This document shows positions 6,797 to 11,799 of a DNA stretch of 11,799 nucleotides, one piece after another. The notes under the pieces were generated by a model. The model was not told the origin of the DNA and did not search any database. It saw nothing but the letters and a program-made list of their open reading frames with translations. The translations under genes and the position numbers were made by a program. The stretch comes from Defluviitaleaceae bacterium (GTDB lineage: Bacteria; Bacillota; Clostridia; Lachnospirales; WQUN01). The stretch lies in assembly GCA_009783525.1 (NCBI GenBank), contig WRDG01000041.1, positions 1-11,799 of the forward strand. Reading direction: 5' to 3'. How positions within the stretch are numbered: position 1 is the stretch's first letter; the number at the start of each line of letters is the position of its first letter.

Positions 6797-8488
6797 ATGC
6801 TGCAAGAAACCGGAAATTTTATTCGCCAATTCATTCAAGAAGATTTAAAGGGACGCCTTGACGAATTGCACACGCGCTTCCCGCCCGAGCCTAACGGTTA
6901 TCTGCACATCGGCAGCGCGAAAGCGGTCTACATAAATTTTGAAATGGCCAAGCTTTACGGCGGAAAATGCAATCTGCGGTTTGACGACACCAATCCGTTA
7001 AAAGAAGAGACGAGGTTTGTCGAAGCGATTAAGGAAGACATCAAGTGGCTCGGTTACGATTGGGAAGACAGGCTTTTTTTTGCGTCAGACTATTTCGATA
7101 TTTTTTACGAATGTGCAGTTAAATTGATAAAGAAGGGTTTCGCTTACGTTTGCGAGCTTTCGCAGGATGAAGTGAGAGCCGCGAGAGGAGCCGTCGGCGA
7201 GCCGGGACGCGAGAGCCCATTCCGCAGCAGGCCTGCGGACGAAAGCCTCGCGTTGTTTGGGCGTATGAAAAGCGGCGAGTTTCCGGACGGAGCGATGACG
7301 CTGCGCGCAAAGATAGATATGGCTTCGCCGAACATGAACATGCGCGACCCGGTTGTCTACAGAATAATGCACCGCGCGCATTACAATACGGGAGACAAGT
7401 GGTGCATTTATCCGATGTACGATTTCGCCCATCCTCTTGAAGATGCGATCGAAGGCATTACGCATTCGATGTGCTCCATTGAGTTTGAAGACAACAGACC
7501 GCTTTACGATTGGTATTTGGATCATTTGGACTTTGAAGCGCGCCCGAGGCAAATCGAGTTTGCAAAGTCTGCGGTTTCGCATACGGTGATGGGCAAACGC
7601 TATTTGACGAAGCTGGTCGAAGAGGGCAGGGTGGACGGCTGGGACGACCCGAGGATGGTAACGCTCCGCGGCATGAAACGGCGCGGCTATCCGCCCGCGG
7701 CAATCAGAAAGTTTGCCGGTATAACAGGCGTTTCTAAAGCGCAAAGTAAAATCGAGTTTTCTTTGCTTGAGCATTGCGTCAGAGAATCGTTAAAAGCGGA
7801 TTCCAAAGTAGTTATGGCGGTGCTCGACCCGTTAAAAATTATTATCGAAAATTATCCGGAAAATAAAACGGAATGGCTTAAGATTGAAAACAACCCGGAA
7901 AACGAATGTATGGGCAGCCGCGAAGTTCCGTTTACCCGCGAGCTTTTTATAGAGCGCGCGGACTTTATGGAAAACCCGCCCGGTAAATTTTTCAGGCTTT
8001 CGCCGGGCAAAGAGGTGCGTTTAAAAGGCGCGTACTACATAACGTGCAAAGAAGCAATTAAGGACGGAAACGGAAAAATCACGCGGCTTATCTGCACTCA
8101 CGATCCTGAAACAAAAAGCGGCTCCGGCTTTGACGGACGCAAGGTCAAGGGGACGCTGCACTGGGTTTCGGCGGCGCATGCCGTGCCGATTATTGCGCGT
8201 CTGTACGATACATTGGTGACGGACGGCGACGCGGCTACAGATGACGAAAACGAAACGGACGAAAATATGTTTACGAGCAGCTGGGGAACGACGCGGCTCA
8301 ATCCCGACTCGCTGATAATAATGCCGGAAGCGTGCGGTGAACCGTGCGTCGCCGGTGCGGACGCGAACGACCGCTTTCAATTTATGCGCAACGGTTATTT
8401 TTGCCTTGACGAAGCATATACGGCCGAATCGGACAAACCCGTTTTTAACCGGATAGTTACGCTTAAAAGCTCTTTTAAGCCGGTATGA
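6797..8488 (+). CDS. glnS: Glutaminyl-tRNA synthetase
   Basis: At 563 residues it matches bacterial GlnRS length. It charges tRNA-Gln with glutamine in the cytosol. The class I nucleotide-binding signature is in FPPEPNGYLHIGSAK, with HIGS at residues 37-40 where HIGH is canonical. NLRFDDTNPLKEE follows, as in GlnRS rather than bacterial GluRS. The second class I signature reads VMGKR (M265-K267-R268) instead of VMSKR. The region DGWDDPRMVTLRGMKRRGYPP is typical. The C-terminal beta-barrel anticodon-binding region (~340-550) is complete, with the family pattern near the end (RFQFMRNGYFCLD). It has a Shine-Dalgarno and probable promoter upstream. Its stop overlaps the next start as ATGA, so it leads an operon. 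Presence of GlnRS shows direct Gln-tRNA formation, though it does not exclude GatCAB. Confidence 0.96.
   Translation: MLQETGNFIRQFIQEDLKGRLDELHTRFPPEPNGYLHIGSAKAVYINFEMAKLYGGKCNLRFDDTNPLKEETRFVEAIKEDIKWLGYDWEDRLFFASDYFDIFYECAVKLIKKGFAYVCELSQDEVRAARGAVGEPGRESPFRSRPADESLALFGRMKSGEFPDGAMTLRAKIDMASPNMNMRDPVVYRIMHRAHYNTGDKWCIYPMYDFAHPLEDAIEGITHSMCSIEFEDNRPLYDWYLDHLDFEARPRQIEFAKSAVSHTVMGKRYLTKLVEEGRVDGWDDPRMVTLRGMKRRGYPPAAIRKFAGITGVSKAQSKIEFSLLEHCVRESLKADSKVVMAVLDPLKIIIENYPENKTEWLKIENNPENECMGSREVPFTRELFIERADFMENPPGKFFRLSPGKEVRLKGAYYITCKEAIKDGNGKITRLICTHDPETKSGSGFDGRKVKGTLHWVSAAHAVPIIARLYDTLVTDGDAATDDENETDENMFTSSWGTTRLNPDSLIIMPEACGEPCVAGADANDRFQFMRNGYFCLDEAYTAESDKPVFNRIVTLKSSFKPV
8461..8480 (+). repeat. 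Perfect inverted repeat at the glnS/decarboxylase junction
   Basis: gcttaaaag and its exact complement cttttaagc are separated by two bases, inside the last codons of glnS and 4 bases before the decarboxylase ATG (8485). It could fold in the mRNA where a ribosome site would be expected. No T tract follows, so it is not a classic terminator. It may be chance, because it encodes the ordinary residues LKSSFK. Confidence 0.5.
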
Positions 8489-9645
8489 CGGAAGACAAAG
8501 TAATCCGGGCGATTAAGCTCGCGGATAAACACGGGACACCGCTTTACGTGTACGACGCCGAGGCGATTTTAAAAGCGGTGAACAAAGTGAAAACATCAAT
8601 CGCGGGTTTTAACTTGATATATTCCGTCAAGGCGAACCCTTTCATTTCGATCCTTCGCCTTATGAGCGACAACGGCGTGGGCATAGACGCCGGAAGCAAA
8701 AATGAAGCGCTTGATTCGATAAAGGCGGGGCACTACCCCGAAAACATATATTTTTCCGCGCCCGGCAAATCGCGCAAATGTATATTGGGTGCTTGGGGAA
8801 AGTGCAAAATAATTGCGGATTCGTTAAACGAATTATCTTTGATAAACGAAACAGCGAAAGAAAAAGGCGAAACGGCGAGAGTGGGCGTGCGCATCAACCT
8901 GCCGAGCAGCGAAATGCGCAAAAGCCGCTTCGAGGTCATGGGCGGCACGGCAAGCAAATTCGGAATAGAGTCGGAAGTTTTTTTCGCGGAAGCCGAAAAA
9001 TTGGCGCAAATGAAAAATATACGCATTAACGGATTGCATGTTTATTTCGGAAGCCAATTGGCAGACGAAAAGCTGATAGCTAATAATTTTAACGTTATAA
9101 GCCGCTGCGCATTGCAAATAAAAAAAATATTTCCGCTTGAATATGTAAATTACGGCGGCGGCTTTGGCGTGCCCTACCGCGGCGACGAGCAGGGCAGGCC
9201 GGAGCTTAACCTGCTTGCGCTGTATTTAAAAAACGACGCCGAAACGAAGTCCGTGCTAAACGCGGGAATAAGGGCGAACATAGAGCTCGGCCGTTATTTG
9301 ACGGCGCAGGCCGGATATTTTATTTCGTCGGTTGCCGACGTAAAAAGATCGGGCGGAAAAACGTTCGTCATACTGGACGGCGGAATGAACTCGTTTTTCC
9401 GCCCGAAATTTACCGGGCAAAAACATCAGGTTTGGCAGCATCCGATCAAACCTTACGCGGAAAAGGTTCCGGTAGTGCTTACGGGAAACACCTGCACTCC
9501 GCTCGATGTTTTTTACGAAGACGAAACGCTGTCCGACCCTTCGCCGGGAGACAAGATTATATTCGGCAACGCGGGCGCGTACGGATATTCGATGAGCCTG
9601 CTCGAATTTATTTCATTCGACAAGCCGAAGCAAATCATGCTGTGA
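8485..9645 (+). CDS. Fold-type III PLP-dependent amino-acid decarboxylase (DapDC/ODC-like)
   Basis: 386 residues, close to the usual ~400. The alanine-racemase-like barrel carries the PLP lysine in YSVKANP (K49), the ASKFGI motif, H185 in HVYFGSQ, the phosphate-binding YGGGFG (G224-G226) and E267 in ELGRYL. The C-terminal beta domain has Cys337 in GNTCTPLDV and Tyr in GAYGYSM. These are hallmarks of the diaminopimelate/ornithine decarboxylase family. The CESGD motif of true LysA is replaced by CTPLD, and the usual FNG... C-terminal signature is absent. The substrate is therefore uncertain: another amino acid, a diamino acid or a carrier-bound one. The start overlaps the glnS stop (ATGA) and has no Shine-Dalgarno, so it is probably translated by coupling. 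The next gene, a DUF364-like protein, is a likely functional partner. Confidence 0.88.
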   Translation: MTEDKVIRAIKLADKHGTPLYVYDAEAILKAVNKVKTSIAGFNLIYSVKANPFISILRLMSDNGVGIDAGSKNEALDSIKAGHYPENIYFSAPGKSRKCILGAWGKCKIIADSLNELSLINETAKEKGETARVGVRINLPSSEMRKSRFEVMGGTASKFGIESEVFFAEAEKLAQMKNIRINGLHVYFGSQLADEKLIANNFNVISRCALQIKKIFPLEYVNYGGGFGVPYRGDEQGRPELNLLALYLKNDAETKSVLNAGIRANIELGRYLTAQAGYFISSVADVKRSGGKTFVILDGGMNSFFRPKFTGQKHQVWQHPIKPYAEKVPVVLTGNTCTPLDVFYEDETLSDPSPGDKIIFGNAGAYGYSMSLLEFISFDKPKQIML

Positions 9646-9690
9646 AATGAACTAAAAAGATTAGTAAAACGGAAAGGCGCGGCCGAATAA

Positions 9691-10488
9691 ATGGATTCGT
9701 TGCAAAACATAAAAGATGAAATAGAAAAAAAAACAAACCCGGGCGACCGGTTAATAAAAGGGATCTGGAGCATCGACTGCCTGTACAACCCTGCCGGCAA
9801 CGGCCGAATATTTAATTATAAAATATTGCTGACGCAAACGTCCGGCTTGGGCTGCGCATACAGTACGCACACCGATTATCCGGTCGGCATGCTGGAATCA
9901 TATATCGGCCGCGATATATTGGACATAAAAATTACCGACGTTCCGATGCTCGTTTCGATGTACGACTCGTGCTATGCCGGCGCATGCGAAGTTAAACCCG
10001 CATACACCGCTGAGGCGGGCGGCGTTTCAGAAAAAAAAATGCGCTGGCGCAGCGAAATAATTATCGCCGAGGCCAAACGCATACTCGGAAATTTAAAAGG
10101 CAAACGAGTTGTCAATGTGGGCGTTGTGGGTGACATAATCCGCGTGTTTCAAGAATCGGGGGCGGACGTTTGCGGTACGGATTTCGACGCCGCAATCGTA
10201 GGTAAGAGGATGTTCGACGCGGTTGACGTGTACGACGGTAAGGACACCCTCGGGCTCGTCAAGGAGGCGAATCTGTGCGTCGTTACCGGCATGACCGTAG
10301 CCACGCGCACCATCGACGCGATCATAGAACATTGCAATCAATGCGGATCAAAAATAATTATGTTCGCCGAAACGGGCGCGAACCTCGGCGGATATTACTC
10401 GGCGCACGGAGTGGACGTCTATCTCGGCGAAACATTCCCGTTTTATATTTTTAACGGACGGTCAGAAATAAGTGTCTATAAAAAATGA
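9691..10488 (+). CDS. DUF4213/DUF364-like Rossmann protein (putative metal-chelation family)
   Basis: 265 residues. The N-terminal part (~1-115) contains GLGCAYSTHTDYP and resembles the small alpha/beta DUF4213 domain. The C-terminal part (~135-260) is Rossmann-like: KRVVNVGVVGDI strand-loop-helix, VCGTDFD second strand, NLCVVTGMTVATRTID, then SKIIMFAETGANLGGYYSAHGVDVYLG. That order matches DUF364 proteins, whose chemistry is unproven and which are named for putative heavy-metal chelation. Cysteines are frequent (30, 55, 94, 99, 161, 196, 215, 218), including CNQC at 215-218. It follows the decarboxylase by 45 bases, with GGAAAGG upstream at a somewhat long spacing, and is likely co-transcribed. 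The pairing hints at modification of a decarboxylated amino acid or at metallophore-type chemistry, which is inference. A SAM- or NAD-binding enzyme is an alternative. Confidence 0.6.
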   Translation: MDSLQNIKDEIEKKTNPGDRLIKGIWSIDCLYNPAGNGRIFNYKILLTQTSGLGCAYSTHTDYPVGMLESYIGRDILDIKITDVPMLVSMYDSCYAGACEVKPAYTAEAGGVSEKKMRWRSEIIIAEAKRILGNLKGKRVVNVGVVGDIIRVFQESGADVCGTDFDAAIVGKRMFDAVDVYDGKDTLGLVKEANLCVVTGMTVATRTIDAIIEHCNQCGSKIIMFAETGANLGGYYSAHGVDVYLGETFPFYIFNGRSEISVYKK

Positions 10489-10521
10489 AAAAAGCTCGGC
10501 GTTTAAATGCCGAGCTCTTTT
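10488..10521. terminator. Bidirectional terminator between convergent genes
   Basis: The stem agctcggc (10493-10500) / gccgagct (10509-10516) encloses an 8-base loop, with an A run on the left and a T run on the right, so it can work in both directions. The stop codon of the minus-strand isomerase (10503-10505) lies in the loop, and one arm codes its last residues. Confidence 0.8.
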
Positions 10522-11306
10522 AATTTATTGCGCAAAAATTCTGCTGCCATCCTGATGTCCGCCGCGGGGTTTTCTCCCACCTCGCGCTCTATTGTCAAAA
10601 ACCCCGTAAAATTTATGCCGTGCAGCGCTTTTAAGTACGCGTCCCAATCGACACCGCCTTTGCCGAGCGGCAGCTCCTCGTAAGTTACCGGGTCAGCGGA
10701 AAGCTGTACGCCGTCTTTCGCGTGCGTGTGGACTATGTACTTGCCGAGAGTAGCAACGCCAGCGACCGGATCGTCCGCAACGCACATGATAAGGTTCGCG
10801 GGGTCGTAGTTGACGCGGACTCCGCCCGCGCCAAGGCTGTCCAAAAATTCGAGCAGTACGGAGGCGGTTTCGGGGCCCGTCTCCACCGCGAACGCCGAGC
10901 CGATCGAGTCCGCGTACAGCGCGAGCTCGCGGCAGGCTTTGCGCATCACATCTTTTTTTGCACATTCATTTGCGGGGACAGAGCCGATGTGCGTCGTCAC
11001 GATATTGCAGCCAAGTTCTTTGGCCAAGTCAATCACGCGCTTGCTGCCCGTAACCTTGCGCGGATTTTCCTCTTCGTCTTCAAAACCGTGGCCGCCGAAA
11101 TCGCCGCATATCGCGGAAAAAACCATGCCGCGGCTGTCAAGCAGGTCTTTCCATAATTTGATATTTTCTCTGTTCATGTTCTCCGGCGACAGCTCGCCGA
11201 ACGAAGCGTACGCCTGTACTCCCTGCACCTGTAAATTTGCCGCTTCAGCCAAACCCTGGCGGAGCGTGGGGGCGTGGAAGCTTTCCAACATCGCGCCGAT
11301 TTTCAT
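10503..11306 (-). CDS. Sugar phosphate isomerase/epimerase-like protein (xylose isomerase-like TIM barrel)
   Basis: A 267-residue protein of the AP endonuclease 2/xylose isomerase-like family. Expected metal and substrate residues occur on successive strands: H106 in TTHIGS, E142 in AVETGPE, D168 in VNYDPANL, H193/H195 in VHTHAKD, and E240 in TIEREVG. It probably binds a divalent metal and interconverts or dehydrates a sugar or inositol derivative. IolE/IolI-type, ketose epimerase and phosphosugar roles cannot be separated by eye. No signal peptide is seen. The start is set by a good Shine-Dalgarno 7 bases upstream, which lies inside the end of the ttcA-like gene. It is second in a minus-strand operon and ends in the shared bidirectional terminator. 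Confidence 0.88.
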   Translation of the reverse strand: MKIGAMLESFHAPTLRQGLAEAANLQVQGVQAYASFGELSPENMNRENIKLWKDLLDSRGMVFSAICGDFGGHGFEDEEENPRKVTGSKRVIDLAKELGCNIVTTHIGSVPANECAKKDVMRKACRELALYADSIGSAFAVETGPETASVLLEFLDSLGAGGVRVNYDPANLIMCVADDPVAGVATLGKYIVHTHAKDGVQLSADPVTYEELPLGKGGVDWDAYLKALHGINFTGFLTIEREVGENPAADIRMAAEFLRNKLKELGI

Positions 11307-11309
11307 TTG

Positions 11310-11799
11310 TTATTCCTCCCTGTCGTTGTTTTTAACGAACAGCGTCCGTTTTATCGCGCCGAACGCCTTCTCGTCGAAGTAATTGTATTTTTTTCTGAAT
11401 TCTTTCATTTGCAGCTTGATCTCTTCCCGTTTCGTGCCGCCGTCCGCGGGGCACGGACTTTTTATCACGGGCAGTCTTTCACGCCGCGAAAAATTTATTA
11501 TATCCGCTTCGGGGACATACATCAGCGGGCGCACGACATGCAGATCCGTCCGGCTCAAATAAGTGACCGGCGCGCATGTATGGATCCGCCCTTCGTAAAA
11601 AAGAGACAAAAAAAAAGTTTGCAATACATCGTCGCGGTTGTGGCCGTATGCGACGCGGCCTGCAAAAATTTTTTTCGCGTGGTCGTTTAACGCGCCCTTG
11701 CGCATCTTTGAACACAGCGCGCAGGGATTTTTTTCTTTGCGGACGTTGAACACAACATCGGCTATATCCGTTTTGATTAATTCAAAAGGAACGTTTAAA
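11310..11799 (-). CDS. TtcA/TilS-family tRNA 2-thiocytidine synthase-like protein, 5' partial
   Basis: Only the C-terminal ~162 residues are visible. The frame is open to the right edge, reading PFELIKTDIADVV before an in-frame GTG at 11753, so that GTG is not the true start. Counting from it, CALC (C11, C14) followed by SKMRKGAL is the TtcA CxxC motif. AYGHNRDDVLQTFFLSLFYEG matches the TtcA HxxDD region, and SPCPADGGTKREE supplies the third cysteine (C101). In characterised TtcA three such cysteines hold a [4Fe-4S] cluster used to thiolate C32 of tRNAs. The PP-loop ATP motif should lie off the window. A related clade with a different tRNA target is possible. Its stop is 3 bases before the isomerase start, in the same operon. 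Confidence 0.88.
   Translation of the reverse strand, partial: LNVPFELIKTDIADVVFNVRKEKNPCALCSKMRKGALNDHAKKIFAGRVAYGHNRDDVLQTFFLSLFYEGRIHTCAPVTYLSRTDLHVVRPLMYVPEADIINFSRRERLPVIKSPCPADGGTKREEIKLQMKEFRKKYNYFDEKAFGAIKRTLFVKNNDREE
11314..11320 (-). promoter_or_regulatory. Shine-Dalgarno of the isomerase gene, inside the ttcA-like coding end
   Basis: GGGAGGA on the minus strand, 7 bases before the isomerase ATG, lies within the last codons of the upstream gene. This ties translation of the two genes together and supports the chosen start. Confidence 0.7.

Noticed and set aside
8485..9645. Naming the decarboxylase lysA
   Set aside because: The CESGD motif and the usual C-terminal signature of diaminopimelate decarboxylase are missing, so only the family is claimed.
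10722..11382. Two overlapping + strand open frames antisense to the isomerase gene
   Set aside because: They are low-complexity shadows rich in Arg, Ala and Ser with no recognisable motif. The minus-strand frame has conserved catalytic residues and a ribosome site.
1..11799. CRISPR array, tRNA/rRNA genes, insertion sequence or phage genes
   Set aside because: I saw no spaced direct repeats, no tRNA cloverleaf in the few short gaps, no transposase or integrase, and no terminal inverted repeats. All long stretches are accounted for by genes.

Overview
The window is about 11.8 kb, gene-dense and of intermediate GC content. It carries nine protein-coding genes and no RNA gene, mobile element or CRISPR array that I could see. 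The genes look chromosomal and bacterial. Shine-Dalgarno sites, short stem-loop terminators, a glutaminyl-tRNA synthetase, a TtcA-type tRNA thiolase, a large soluble hybrid histidine kinase, and a URO-D-like protein beside a cytoplasmic glycosidase suggest an anaerobic, possibly gut-associated, carbohydrate-using bacterium. Clostridia-like Bacillota, Lentisphaerae-like or Spirochaete relatives are all possible. The assignment is weak because no marker gene fixes the phylum.

Left block (1-6281, + strand). A hybrid histidine kinase enters from the left edge (PAS-GAF-PAS-HisKA-HATPase-degenerate receiver-receiver-Hpt). It overlaps the start of a URO-D-superfamily gene that lacks the HemE signature but has a possible HxC...C metal site. 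A perfect 9-bp terminator ends this unit. A separate gene then encodes a clan GH-A (GH5-like) glycosidase without a signal peptide. Its domain order looks circularly permuted: the beta-sandwich module that normally ends such proteins is at its N-terminus.

Middle block (6270-10488). A GNAT acetyltransferase gene on the minus strand meets the glycosidase gene tail to tail, with a 12-base overlap. An 83-base AT-rich gap separates it from a divergent + strand unit: glnS, then a fold-type III PLP amino-acid decarboxylase overlapping glnS by ATGA, then a DUF4213/DUF364-like Rossmann protein 45 bases further on. The decarboxylase has a CTPLD motif where diaminopimelate decarboxylase has CESGD, so its substrate is uncertain.

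Right block (10489-11799, minus strand). A bidirectional terminator separates this from the middle block. A TtcA-like tRNA thiolase, cut by the right edge, is followed after 3 bases by a xylose-isomerase-like TIM-barrel sugar isomerase/epimerase. The carbohydrate genes (glycosidase, isomerase) and the URO-D-like protein fit a saccharolytic lifestyle. The decarboxylase/DUF364 pair is the most likely place for undescribed small-molecule chemistry, and the permuted glycosidase is the clearest structural oddity.
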